A stretch of 64,000 nucleotides of DNA from Parasporobacterium sp. (GTDB taxonomy: Bacteria; Bacillota; Clostridia; Lachnospirales; Lachnospiraceae): positions 1-64,000 of the forward strand of contig JAFUBX010000008.1 of NCBI GenBank assembly GCA_017459985.1. The letters are read 5' to 3'. Positions 43,767 to 52,159 of this stretch are shown one piece after another (the first letter of the stretch is position 1; each line of letters begins with the position of its first letter). The position numbers and the translations under genes are program-made. The notes beneath the pieces are model-generated. The model did no database searches, had not been told where the DNA came from, and saw nothing but the letters and a program-made list of their open reading frames with translations.

Positions 43767-44219
43767 TTAGCTCAGTTTCTCCAACAGGCGGTCCGTTACC
43801 CGATCCACCACGGAGCAGACGGTATTGTAATCCTCAATGCTGCCTCCCAGCGGAAGGACAATGTCGCCGGACTCCCCGACGTATTCCCGGATCATATACA
43901 CGTTGACCGCGTTGGGAAAACTGTCGTAAACCTTCTGCTTGCTGTCCGCATTAAAGGTCAGCACCAGTGTGTTCTCGGAAAACTCGGTTCCCTCCAGGGC
44001 GGCTGCCCGGTAATCCTCCAGGGACAGGCCCTTCATCCTGGCAAGCTCCGTAATCTTCTGATTGGCGGGTTCCGGAAACAGGACCACATTGCCCCGGGAC
44101 GACACCCGGATCTCCCCGATGCCCTGATCCTCCAGTTTCTTCCTAAGGAGGATCTCCGCATAGGGGCTCAGCCCCGTTCCTTCCTCATCCAGAAAAATAA
44201 TATGTCTGATTCTTGTCAT
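43767..44219 (-). CDS. YwlE-type low-molecular-weight phosphatase homologue, catalytically degenerate
   Basis: 150 residues of the low-molecular-weight protein phosphatase fold. NVYMIREYVG and GDIVLPLGGSIEDY closely follow the YwlE pattern. The P-loop is lost: the CxGNxCRSP motif reads DEEGTGLSP, so nucleophile Cys is Asp11 and the phosphate-binding Arg is Leu17. The general-acid Asp-Pro is Leu-Pro. The rpiB-ywlE-tsaC order is that of Bacillus, where YwlE is the protein arginine phosphatase. Phosphatase activity is not expected; a binding or pseudo-enzyme role is inference. GAGGAAAC precedes the ATG. Confidence 0.85.
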   Translation of the reverse strand: MTRIRHIIFLDEEGTGLSPYAEILLRKKLEDQGIGEIRVSSRGNVVLFPEPANQKITELARMKGLSLEDYRAAALEGTEFSENTLVLTFNADSKQKVYDSFPNAVNVYMIREYVGESGDIVLPLGGSIEDYNTVCSVVDRVTDRLLEKLS

Positions 44220-44338
44220 GTTTCCTCATTACACAGGCGTGCTGCTGCGCGTCTGGTGAATACTGTTGTGTCTTTTGCTGCAGGGTCACACTGCGAAGAC
44301 TTCCTGCAAAGGGGCCGGCAGGCTTTGTAATCGCCCAC

Positions 44339-45037
44339 TCACTGTGCGAGGACTTCTTCGATCATCGCCCTTGTGATCGTTCCTTCCCGCAGGATCCGGA
44401 TGGTTCCTTCCGTGAAATCAAGCACCGTGGAGGAAATTCCCACCGGACAGCTTCCTCCGTCGATAATGAGGTCGATCCGGCCGTCCAGATCCTCGATCAC
44501 GTCCCGGGCACTGGCGGCGCTGCGCTTTCCGGAGCGATTGGCCGACGGCGCCGCAACAGGCGCTCCGGCCTCCCGGATGACCTCCAGGGCAGCCCTGCTT
44601 TCCGGCATCCGCACTCCGATGGTGTCTCCGCCGGCTGTTACTTCCTCCGGGATCCCGGCCTGCGGGTTCCTGCGGAAGATGATGGTCAGCGCTCCCGGCC
44701 AGAAGGCCTCCATCAGTTTCCGGGCCTTCGGGCTGACCTCCAGGGCCAGCTGTTCTGCCTGCTGCGGACCTGAAACCAGGATGCTGAGGGGCTTATTCTC
44801 CGGCCGGCCTTTGGCTGCGAAGATCTTCCTGACTGCCTGCGCATCGGAATACACCGCCCCCAGCCCGTACACCGTATCGGTGGGAAATGCCACGATCCCG
44901 CCATTCCGGAGGATCTCCCCGGCGATCCGGGCGGGTGACCTGTGCCCGGCCGGCTGCGTCATCACTCCCGCAACTGCCGGCGATACTTCCGCCTCCGGCT
45001 GATCATATTTCAGAATCCGTGTTTCCATCTCCGGCAT
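44339..45037 (-). CDS. tsaC: L-threonylcarbamoyladenylate synthase
   Basis: 232 residues. GIVAFPTDTVYGLGA, ILVSG, FWPGALTIIFRR, IGVRMP and APSANRSGKRSA are the YrdC/Sua5 motifs for binding threonine, bicarbonate and ATP. It makes the threonylcarbamoyl-AMP used for t6A37 of tRNAs. A longer frame begins with an ATG at 45076, but this ATG lies in the promoter -10, so 45037 (or 45028) is a more likely start. Confidence 0.88.
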   Translation of the reverse strand: MPEMETRILKYDQPEAEVSPAVAGVMTQPAGHRSPARIAGEILRNGGIVAFPTDTVYGLGAVYSDAQAVRKIFAAKGRPENKPLSILVSGPQQAEQLALEVSPKARKLMEAFWPGALTIIFRRNPQAGIPEEVTAGGDTIGVRMPESRAALEVIREAGAPVAAPSANRSGKRSAASARDVIEDLDGRIDLIIDGGSCPVGISSTVLDFTEGTIRILREGTITRAMIEEVLAQ

Positions 45038-45074
45038 GAACCTGCTTTCTTTCCTGCGTTTTCTGCTGCCAGCC

Positions 45075-45104
45075 ATTATAGCACACTCGCTCTCAGCCTT
45101 GCAA
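45075..45104 (-). promoter_or_regulatory. promoter of the tsaC cluster
   Basis: Minus strand: -35 TTGCAA (45099-45104), 18-nt spacer, perfect -10 TATAAT (45075-45080). Its -35 is shared with the divergent promoter. Confidence 0.7.
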
Positions 45105-45127
45105 TGAACATCCTCTTTTGTTATAGT
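45099..45127 (+). promoter_or_regulatory. promoter of the Lgt-like gene, sharing a -35 with tsaC
   Basis: Plus strand: the same self-complementary TTGCAA, 17-nt spacer, -10 TATAGT. The expected start coincides with the ATG at 45134. Confidence 0.6.
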
Positions 45128-45133
45128 AACATC

Positions 45134-45925
45134 ATGCTTGCGAAATTATCAGACCCCTATATGATTTGCGCAGCAGCCGGCCTGTTCTGCGGGGCGCTGC
45201 TGGTTATTTTTCTCGGATACAAACAGCCCCATGACAGACAGCGGATGTTTGTCTGCAGTCTGTTTGCCATTTTCTTTATGTTTGTCGGCGCCCATCTGCT
45301 GTTCTTTCTGGTGGGGCTTCCGGATTTTACAGCCAAATACGGCGCATCCATCTATGATGTCGGGAGTTTTCTGACTGCGGTATTGAATGCCGCTTCCGGA
45401 ATGGTATTCTATGGAGGGTTATTCGGGGCTGCCGCAGGGGTATGGATCTTCTGCCGCATCCTGCGTCTGCCTGTCCGCCCCTATCTGAATGTGCTGAGCT
45501 GCGCATTCCCGCTGATGCACGCCTTCGGCCGGCTGGGCTGTACGCTGGGCGGATGCTGCTATGGCATCGAATACCACGGCATCCTTTCGATCCAATATAC
45601 AGATGCCCACATCAATCCCGGGATCAGCGACCACATTGCGGACTTCGCCCGCTTCCCCGTCCAGCCGCTGGAAGCGGTTCTGGAAGTGATCCTGTGCTGC
45701 ATTCTGGTATCCGTCTATCTGAAAACCGTGAACCGATATCCGATCTTCGCGGTTTATCTGTTTGTCTACGGGATCATCCGGTTCTTCGATGAATTTCTGC
45801 GAGGAGACTCGATCCGCGGCCTGTGGGGGCCCTTTTCCACCAGCCAGTGGATCGCCCTCGCCTGCATCATCGGAACAATGATTTATTATCTGAGAATCCG
45901 CCGTCTGCGTCAGCGCACGGTGTAA
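45134..45925 (+). CDS. Lgt-like prolipoprotein diacylglyceryl transferase family protein
   Basis: 263 residues with about seven membrane helices. The core HAFGRLGCTLGGCCYGIEY aligns with the Lgt signature GRxGNFINxExxG, but the conserved Asn and Glu are both Cys. FPVQPLEAVLEVIL and FDEFLRGD are later Lgt-like motifs. True Lgt attaches diacylglycerol to lipobox cysteines; the altered signature makes that activity uncertain. There is no ribosome binding site and the promoter puts the transcript start at the ATG, so it may be leaderless; a Met at 45161 is an alternative. The 3' end overlaps rsmA by 59 bp. Confidence 0.75.
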   Translation: MLAKLSDPYMICAAAGLFCGALLVIFLGYKQPHDRQRMFVCSLFAIFFMFVGAHLLFFLVGLPDFTAKYGASIYDVGSFLTAVLNAASGMVFYGGLFGAAAGVWIFCRILRLPVRPYLNVLSCAFPLMHAFGRLGCTLGGCCYGIEYHGILSIQYTDAHINPGISDHIADFARFPVQPLEAVLEVILCCILVSVYLKTVNRYPIFAVYLFVYGIIRFFDEFLRGDSIRGLWGPFSTSQWIALACIIGTMIYYLRIRRLRQRTV

Positions 45926-46778
45926 GCAGCCGGTCCGACAGCTCTGCAAACTGCGCAAGTGTCAGGGCCTCTCCCCGCACCGTCTCCGAAATTCCCATAT
46001 TCTGCAGGGCCTCGGCCACATTTTCCTTGGAGATTCCGGTGAGCCCCGCGTTGGAAAGGGCATTCATCAGGGTCTTACGCCTCTGATTAAATGCCGCGCG
46101 GATGATCCGGAACATTTGCTCCGGATCCCGGGGCTGTACAGGCCGTTCCTCTTCATTATAAATATCCAGCCGGATCACCGCTGAATCCACTTCCGGCCGG
46201 GGAAGAAAGCAATTTCTCGAAACTGTCATGAGATACTCCGGCTTCGAATAGAACTGCACCGCCAGGGACAGCGCCCCGTAGCTCTTGCTCCCGGGACCTT
46301 CCTGCATCCGTTCCGCAACCTCCTTCTGGATCATCACCGTAATACTCCGGATGCGGCTCTGGTGCTCCAGCAGTTCCATGATCACCGGCGTCGTAATGTA
46401 ATAAGGAAGATTGGCGACCACTTTGATGTTCTTCTCGCCTTCCTGCAGGAGCGAGCCGATATCCACCTTCAGGATATCCTGATTGATGATCGTCAGATTG
46501 TCGTAATCCTGCAGCGTCTCGTTCAGGATCGGGATCAGCATTTTGTCCACTTCCACCGCGATGACTCTGCCGCCGGAAGCTGCCCGGCACAAAGCCCCCG
46601 TAAGAGCTCCCAGCCCGGGGCCGATCTCCAGCACCGTGTCCCCCTCCGAAACCTCCGCCGCATTTACAATTCCGTTCAGAATATTGTCGTCGATCAGAAA
46701 ATTCTGCCCGTACTTCTTCTGGATCGGAAAATCATATTTTTTCAGCAATTCAATGGTGGTCGTGTTTGTTCCTGCCAT
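45867..46778 (-). CDS. rsmA: 16S rRNA (A1518/A1519) dimethyltransferase
   Basis: 303 residues. KKYGQNFLIDDNILNGIV, the SAM loop LEIGPGLGALTGAL, ANLPYYITTPVIM (NLPY catalytic motif) and FLPRPEVDSAVI are intact. It dimethylates two adenosines near the 3' end of 16S rRNA. The last 20 residues extend past the family's usual end into the convergent Lgt-like gene. AAAGGA precedes the ATG. Confidence 0.95.
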   Translation of the reverse strand: MAGTNTTTIELLKKYDFPIQKKYGQNFLIDDNILNGIVNAAEVSEGDTVLEIGPGLGALTGALCRAASGGRVIAVEVDKMLIPILNETLQDYDNLTIINQDILKVDIGSLLQEGEKNIKVVANLPYYITTPVIMELLEHQSRIRSITVMIQKEVAERMQEGPGSKSYGALSLAVQFYSKPEYLMTVSRNCFLPRPEVDSAVIRLDIYNEEERPVQPRDPEQMFRIIRAAFNQRRKTLMNALSNAGLTGISKENVAEALQNMGISETVRGEALTLAQFAELSDRLLTPCADADGGFSDNKSLFR

Positions 46779-46827
46779 AGCAATCCTTTATTTTTTCTCG
46801 AATCGAGAATCCTTTCCGTTCCTGCTG

Positions 46828-46864
46828 TCATGCGTTTTTCGAACTTTTCATTTTCCGCATGACA
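46828..46864. repeat. repeat family B hairpin, left copy
   Basis: TCATGCGTTTTTCGAAC...TTTCCGCATGACA, ends inverted. It is identical over 40 bp to the copy at 47135, so the array lies between direct repeats. Confidence 0.88.
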
Positions 46865-46906
46865 TTTTAGGCTTTCCGCCCTGACCCTGTCTATCTCCAA
46901 TGTGAT

Positions 46907-47130
46907 TTACCGCAATGCTGCACTTTTTCGGCAGCCGTTGTCAAAGATCTCACGCATTGCTGCAATTTTTCGTCAACAGGGTTCCGCTGAGGGTGAGTTA
47001 TGCCGAAAATCTCGCGCAATGCTTCATTTTTTCGGCAAAAACCGGGGCCACAGGGGCTGCCTGCCGAAAATCTCACGCATTGCTGCAATTTTTCGGCAAG
47101 CCCTGTCGAAAAGTGTGAGCATTGCGGTAC
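46907..47130. repeat. repeat family A, copy 4: 61-bp palindromic unit array
   Basis: Cores start at 46951, 47013 and 47074 (62 and 61 bp). The ends are TTACCGCAATGCTG and GAGCATTGCGGTAC, inverted repeats of each other. The overall architecture matches copy 1 at 12.2 kb unit for unit. Confidence 0.9.
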
Positions 47131-47134
47131 TTAC

Positions 47135-47170
47135 TCATGCGTTTTTCGAACTTTTCATTTTCCGCATGAC
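47135..47170. repeat. repeat family B hairpin, right copy
   Basis: Identical 40-bp copy of the element at 46828, 15 bp beyond the tatD stop codon. The 7-bp stem lacks a T-run, so it is a poor terminator. Confidence 0.88.
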
Positions 47171-47185
47171 ATTTCCGCCATATTG

Positions 47186-48154
47186 TCATCCGATGCGATA
47201 CACTCGTCGGGCATTTGCCTCCGTGACGGTGATCACTTCCTCCACAGAGACTCCTTTGATCTGGGCAAGTGCCTCAGCGACATAGTTAAGCAGGGAGGAA
47301 TCATTGCGTTTCCCGCGGAAGGGGGCCGGCGCCAGATAGGGGCAATCCGTTTCCAGCACGATTGACGTCAGGGGCACATATGCCGCCACATCCTTCAGCT
47401 TTTTGGCGTTCTTGTAGGTAAGCACGCCGCCGATCCCGATCAGAAACCCGAGATCCAGATAAGCCGCCGCCATTTCTTTACTGTAGGAAAAGCAATGGAT
47501 AATGCCGCCCACATCGGCCGCGTGTTCCGACTTCACCATGTCCAGCGTGTCCGCCGCCGCGTCCCGGCTGTGAATGAAGATCGGCTTGCAAAATTCCCGT
47601 GCAATGGCGATCTGGCGGGCGAACCAGTCTTTCTGCACTTCTTTGCGGGTATCTTCATAATGATAATCCAGTCCGATCTCGCCCACTGCCTGGATCCGGG
47701 GTTCTGTCAGCATGGCCCGGATCAAAAGCTCCTCCCGGTCGCCCGCTCTCCAGTCAGCGGTAATGATCTCATCTTCCCCGAACAGCGCAATCGCCTGTCG
47801 GAACTTTGCTGACACTCCGGGGATCCCAGGCGCTTCCTCCGGAGTCTTTGCCTGCTGGCCCGGAACATCTCCGCCATCTTCGACCTGCTGGCCCAAAATG
47901 CTCCCGCAATCCATGACCGGCCGGCCCATATTGTCCCCGCAGCTATACGTCTCGCAGGGATGAAGTCCCGCGGAGCCATATAGAAACCCATAGTTCCTGG
48001 TCAGCTGCAGGATGCGGGGCATGCTCCGGGCAGCTGCGGAGGCATCCATTATGAGTCCGACGCCCTTTCTGAAAAGACCGGAAAGAAGTTCTTCCCGGTC
48101 TTCATCAAATGCATGATCATCATAATGCGCATGTGTATCAAAAATCATTGCCAT
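47186..48154 (-). CDS. tatD: TatD-family metal-dependent hydrolase with an internal insertion
   Basis: 322 residues. Metal ligands are present: FDTHAHYDD (HxH), GEIGLDYHYE (Glu), PIFIHSRDA (His), GIIHCFSYS and LETDCPYLAP (Asp). Between GLHP (63-66) and GEIGLDY (158-164) there are about 90 residues instead of the usual ~30; the extra part includes the low-complexity ILGQQVEDGGDVPGQQAK. TatD proteins are 3'-5' DNA exonucleases or deoxyribonucleases. It lies 16 bp after metG, as in many Firmicutes. Confidence 0.92.
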   Translation of the reverse strand: MAMIFDTHAHYDDHAFDEDREELLSGLFRKGVGLIMDASAAARSMPRILQLTRNYGFLYGSAGLHPCETYSCGDNMGRPVMDCGSILGQQVEDGGDVPGQQAKTPEEAPGIPGVSAKFRQAIALFGEDEIITADWRAGDREELLIRAMLTEPRIQAVGEIGLDYHYEDTRKEVQKDWFARQIAIAREFCKPIFIHSRDAAADTLDMVKSEHAADVGGIIHCFSYSKEMAAAYLDLGFLIGIGGVLTYKNAKKLKDVAAYVPLTSIVLETDCPYLAPAPFRGKRNDSSLLNYVAEALAQIKGVSVEEVITVTEANARRVYRIG

Positions 48155-48170
48155 AGATCTGTCATTACTC

Positions 48171-49787
48171 CTATGCCAGGCTTTCCACCTGCGCCAGCAC
48201 TTCCTTCACATCCCGGCGGGCGAAAAGGATCTGCGGCTTCTCCGTCACATGGTTTCCGGAAGGATAGAGCCCGAACTCACCGAGCTGCTCAAAGGGACGG
48301 AGCTGTGTATTCAGCTGGCGGACGATATTGTCCGCAGTATCCGGCATAAAGGGCTGGATCATGGCGGCCCCGATCGTGATTCCCTCGATCAGATTGTACA
48401 GCACCGTGGCCAGACGGTCTTTGCGGTCCTCCTGTTTTGCCAGCACCCAGGGCTCCGTTTCGTCGATATATTTGTTGCATCTCTTGAACAGGTTCCAGAT
48501 CTCCGTCATGGCATCAGCGGCGTGCAGATCCGTCATCTTCTCTACGGCCTTATCCCGGATCCCGGTCACAAAGGACTTGAATTCGGCATCCAGCGCTTTG
48601 ATCTCGTCAGACTCGGACTCATTGCCTTTATTTTCCACCAGTCCGCCAAAATATTTGTTGGACATGGAAATGGTCCGGTTCACCAGATTGCCGAGGGTAT
48701 TGGCCAGATCGGAATTCACCCGCTCCACCATCAGCTCCCAGGAAATGGTTCCATCGTTGTCAAAGGGCATCTCATGAAGCACAAAATAGCGGACCGCATC
48801 CACGCCGAACACTTCCACCAGATCATCGGCATAGATCACATTGCCTTTGGATTTGCTCATCTTCAGAGGCGCATCGGCATCCGCCTCGTCCTCCTTTTTC
48901 GCCAGAAGCAGCCAGGGATGCCCGAAGACCTGCTTCGGCAGCGGCACATCCAGAGCCATCAGCATGATCGGCCAGTAGATTGTATGGAACCGCAGAATAT
49001 CCTTGCCGATCAGATGCAGATCCGCCGGCCAGTATTTTCTGTAAAGCTCCCCGTGTTCACCGTCCACATCATATCCGAGGCCGGTGATATAGTTGGATAA
49101 TGCATCGATCCAGACATAGATCACATGCTCCGGATCAAAATCCACCGGGATACCCCATTTGAACGAGGTTCTCGAAACGCACAGATCCTGCAGACCCGGT
49201 TTCAGGAAATTATTCATCATCTCATTTTTCCGGGATTCCGGCTGAATAAACTCCGGATGGGTCTCGATATGCTCGATCAGGCGGTCGGCATATTTGCTCA
49301 TCTTGAAGAAATAGGCCTCCTCCTTGGCGGGGTGCACTTCCATATTGCAGTCCGGGCAGCGGCCGTCCTTGATCTGGCTCGGAGTATAGAATGCCTCGCA
49401 CTCCTTGCAGTACATGCCTTCATAGGCGCCTTTATAGATATCGCCCTGCTCGTATAATTTCCGGAAGATCTTCTGCACCTGCCGTTCATGATCCTCATCC
49501 GTGGTGCGGATGAAACGGTCATAGGAGGTGTTCATCAGATCCCAGATGCGCTTCACCTCGGCGGCTGTGGAATCCACAAACTCCTTCGGAGTGACTCCGG
49601 CCCTGCCGGCCCGGTCCTCGATCTTCTGGCCGTGCTCATCCGTTCCGGTCTGGAAACGGACGTCATACCCTTCCATTCTCCGGAAACGGGCGATTGCGTC
49701 CGCCAGTACGATCTCGTAGGTATTGCCGATATGTGGTTTGCCCGATGTATAGGCAATAGCGGTTGTAATGTAAAATGGTGTTTTCAT
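48171..49787 (-). CDS. metG: methionyl-tRNA synthetase
   Basis: 538 residues. AYTSGKPHIGNTYEIVLAD (HIGH-like), the zinc knuckle CKECEAF...CPDC, VWIDALSNYITGLGY and the KMSKSKGN loop are intact. The C-terminal dimerising tRNA-binding domain found in Bacillus MetG is absent, so the protein is of the short form. It charges initiator and elongator tRNA-Met. GAGGAGAAC precedes the ATG. tatD follows. Confidence 0.96.
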   Translation of the reverse strand: MKTPFYITTAIAYTSGKPHIGNTYEIVLADAIARFRRMEGYDVRFQTGTDEHGQKIEDRAGRAGVTPKEFVDSTAAEVKRIWDLMNTSYDRFIRTTDEDHERQVQKIFRKLYEQGDIYKGAYEGMYCKECEAFYTPSQIKDGRCPDCNMEVHPAKEEAYFFKMSKYADRLIEHIETHPEFIQPESRKNEMMNNFLKPGLQDLCVSRTSFKWGIPVDFDPEHVIYVWIDALSNYITGLGYDVDGEHGELYRKYWPADLHLIGKDILRFHTIYWPIMLMALDVPLPKQVFGHPWLLLAKKEDEADADAPLKMSKSKGNVIYADDLVEVFGVDAVRYFVLHEMPFDNDGTISWELMVERVNSDLANTLGNLVNRTISMSNKYFGGLVENKGNESESDEIKALDAEFKSFVTGIRDKAVEKMTDLHAADAMTEIWNLFKRCNKYIDETEPWVLAKQEDRKDRLATVLYNLIEGITIGAAMIQPFMPDTADNIVRQLNTQLRPFEQLGEFGLYPSGNHVTEKPQILFARRDVKEVLAQVESLA

Positions 49788-49832
49788 GTTCTCCTCTTTT
49801 CCATCCGAAGCGCTGAACGGCTGCGGCTGATC

Positions 49833-50471
49833 TTAATAACTCATATATTTGAACCCGATGTTCTGGTAGATCTGCTGTGCGCTGATCATTCCCGGAACAA
49901 AGGCGCAGACGATATCATTGTATACAATATCCGCGATGCAGAGGAATCCGATAATATACCAGATCAGAGCAAATGTCACGGGACTGAGATTGCAGGCCAT
50001 CCGGAAAATCAGCGGGACCACCACATAAATGATCAACAGCGCCAGCACCGCAAATTCCACCGCTGACCGGACGCAGATAAATCCGCCGAGACTTCCGTAA
50101 TTCAAAATCTCCAGGTTGTAATTCCAGACCCGGATCCCGCCGCAGACGTAGTACAGTAAAAGCCCGATCCCCAGCTGAACCGCCGATCCGGCCGCCGCGC
50201 TGATCAGTATCACGAACCAGGGCTGCCGGCGCAGTTTATACAGCGCCAGAAACATCAGCAGGGAAACGATGCAGTATACATCGATCCACGGTCCGAAGGT
50301 ACTTCCGCGGAAATACCATACCAGCCGCCCGGAATTGAACCAGTAGAAGATGAGTTCATAAATATATCTCAGAACCCCGCCGATGACCCACACAGCGAGC
50401 CCGATGCCGAACCAGGTCGACTTATAAAAATCATACGGCTCCTTCAGATAATATTTATAATCCTGAAACAT
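49833..50471 (-). CDS. CmpB-type putative ABC transporter membrane protein (PF06541-like)
   Basis: 212 residues with about six membrane helices. The patterns FYWFNSGRLVWYFRGSTFGPWIDVYCIVSL and SAVEFAVLALLIIYVV suit the family labelled putative ABC-transporter type IV. No ATPase partner is nearby, so a transport role is only a label. Start at 50471 follows GGAGGAC; promoter at 50512-50540. It is divergent from the PucR-type regulator. Confidence 0.68.
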   Translation of the reverse strand: MFQDYKYYLKEPYDFYKSTWFGIGLAVWVIGGVLRYIYELIFYWFNSGRLVWYFRGSTFGPWIDVYCIVSLLMFLALYKLRRQPWFVILISAAAGSAVQLGIGLLLYYVCGGIRVWNYNLEILNYGSLGGFICVRSAVEFAVLALLIIYVVVPLIFRMACNLSPVTFALIWYIIGFLCIADIVYNDIVCAFVPGMISAQQIYQNIGFKYMSY

Positions 50472-50511
50472 GTCTGTCCTCCATCGTAAAGCGCATTTTC
50501 TCAACTGAATT

Positions 50512-50540
50512 ATCATAATAAATTAAAGGAAGTTTGGCAA
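50512..50540 (-). promoter_or_regulatory. promoter of the CmpB-like gene
   Basis: Minus strand: -35 TTGCCA, 17-nt spacer, -10 TATGAT. Confidence 0.6.
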
Positions 50541-50623
50541 GAGGTTGTTTGCGGTCCGACAGCACGGAGCCCGTTACAACCCGATCCCCCCGGAGCGCAA
50601 ATCTCCCACAGCAGGCCGAAGTA

Positions 50624-50632
50624 TGGTATAAT
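50624..50632 (+). promoter_or_regulatory. extended -10 promoter of the PucR-type regulator
   Basis: TGGTATAAT is an extended -10 with perfect TATAAT at 50627-50632; no good -35 is seen. The ATG follows 30 bp later. Confidence 0.5.
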
Positions 50633-50662
50633 GGCAGCATCTTACGGGAAAGGGGAACGCCC

Positions 50663-52159
50663 ATGAAGCTGTCGCTGAAAATGATCGCGGAGCGGTTGGA
50701 GAAGAAGGCAGGGATTCTGCGGTTCAAGGATATTTACAGCACGATCCGGCTGGAACGGCCGGTGTTTCTGAATGACGCCGCCCAGCTTCTGGCCGATACC
50801 CTTTACATCGCTTCCATCGAGGAAATCAGCCGGATCACCGAGTACCATAACGGCTGTGCTCTGATCGTCTCCGGCGTGCAGCGGTCGGAGCCGGCCGATG
50901 CATATGATGCGGCTCTCAAATCCTGTCCGGCGGTGATCCTGCTGGAAGGGACCCTGAATGCCCTGCAGATCTACGAACTTGTAAACGAAATCTTCGACTA
51001 TTACGATGCCTGGGAAGAACAGTTGAACCGGATCCAGCAGTCCGGGGACGGGGATGCCGCACTTTTCCGGATCATCGACGTTTCACAGGATGTATTTGAA
51101 AATCAGATCCGGCTCTGCAGTTCCCTGGATCCGGAAACAGATCTGCTGAACCCCCTGCGGAAGGGTTCCTACGACCGCCGGCTTACCACAGAGCGAGAGC
51201 CCTTTATCGCCTTCCATCCGGAACTTCAGCGCCGGATCATTGTGCGGAACCTGTTTGCCGGCGATTCCATTATCTATCATCTGGTCCTGATCGGGGACAG
51301 ACGCAGCTTTACGGAAACCGATTTTCAGTTTCTGGAGCTGCTGGCGGAATATGCGGAGGCCATCCTGCGCCGGGAATACGGAATCTATTCCCACGACACC
51401 TCCGCCCTGAAGGGCCTGTTTACCCAGGCTCTGGAGGACGGAGTCTGGAACCGTCCCATGCTGGAGTCTGAACTGAGCCGCATCCGCTGGTCTTCCGACG
51501 ATACCTTTTGTGTGATCTGCGCCGGCCTGGAGCCTGCCTTTTTCCGGACCTTCCCGGAAATATTCGCATTTGCGTATCACGGACAGACCCTGATCCTCGC
51601 AAATATCACCCGCTCGCCGGACATCCCGGACCGGCTGGAGGAGATCTTCCGGAGCCAGAAGCTCTGTGCCGGAGCCTCCAATCCCTTCGCCAGCCTGTAT
51701 CAGCTGAGCCGATGCTGGCGGCAGGCCCGGACCGCATTCCGGCTCAGTATCCAGACGCAGCCTGCCGGCAAGCAGGCAAATCTTTCCGCCCAAACACAGC
51801 CTTCCGGACTTGTCTATTTCAGGGATTGTGCACTCTACTACATGATGGATGCCGCCGCCCGGGAATTCGCGCCTGAAGACCTGCTCTCCCCTGTGTATAT
51901 CCGCCTGCGGGAACACGACCGGATGTACCGGACCGAATATCTGAAAACGCTGGAGGAGTACCTTCTCCACAATCAGAACGCAGTCCAGACGGCAGCAGCC
52001 CTTTTCACTCACCGGGCAACCATTATTTACCGGATCCGACGCATCTGTGAGATCGGCCGGACCGATTTAAAAAAGCCAGATGAACTGCTTCATCTGACTT
52101 TATCATTCAAGCTTGCCCGGCTGGACGATCCCGCCCGTCCGGATTGTCCGGATCAATAA
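50663..52159 (+). CDS. PucR/CdaR-type transcriptional regulator
   Basis: 498 residues. A long N-terminal sensory region (GAF-like part at about 130-260, DVSQDVFENQIRLCSSL...) precedes a C-terminal PucR helix-turn-helix: LKTLEEYLLHNQNAVQTAAALFTHRATIIYRIRRICEI, with the family pattern of a two-step HTH. These regulators often sense purine, sugar-acid or amino-acid metabolites. Start at 50663 follows AAAGGGG. The neighbour across the convergent end is the E2-type acyltransferase (7-bp overlap), the other is the CmpB-like gene. Its target is unknown. Confidence 0.83.
   Translation: MKLSLKMIAERLEKKAGILRFKDIYSTIRLERPVFLNDAAQLLADTLYIASIEEISRITEYHNGCALIVSGVQRSEPADAYDAALKSCPAVILLEGTLNALQIYELVNEIFDYYDAWEEQLNRIQQSGDGDAALFRIIDVSQDVFENQIRLCSSLDPETDLLNPLRKGSYDRRLTTEREPFIAFHPELQRRIIVRNLFAGDSIIYHLVLIGDRRSFTETDFQFLELLAEYAEAILRREYGIYSHDTSALKGLFTQALEDGVWNRPMLESELSRIRWSSDDTFCVICAGLEPAFFRTFPEIFAFAYHGQTLILANITRSPDIPDRLEEIFRSQKLCAGASNPFASLYQLSRCWRQARTAFRLSIQTQPAGKQANLSAQTQPSGLVYFRDCALYYMMDAAAREFAPEDLLSPVYIRLREHDRMYRTEYLKTLEEYLLHNQNAVQTAAALFTHRATIIYRIRRICEIGRTDLKKPDELLHLTLSFKLARLDDPARPDCPDQ

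Larger units (their letters stand above)
46779..47185. other. 407-bp intergenic region: repeat array flanked by direct hairpin repeats
   Basis: It holds repeat array A copy 4 between two near-identical TCATGCG...CGCATGA hairpins. No gene is seen. The left end carries the rsmA leader. Confidence 0.75.

Noticed and set aside
46907-47130. Second possible CRISPR array
   Set aside because: Same architecture and interiors as the 12.2-kb copy; a tandem palindromic repeat fits better.
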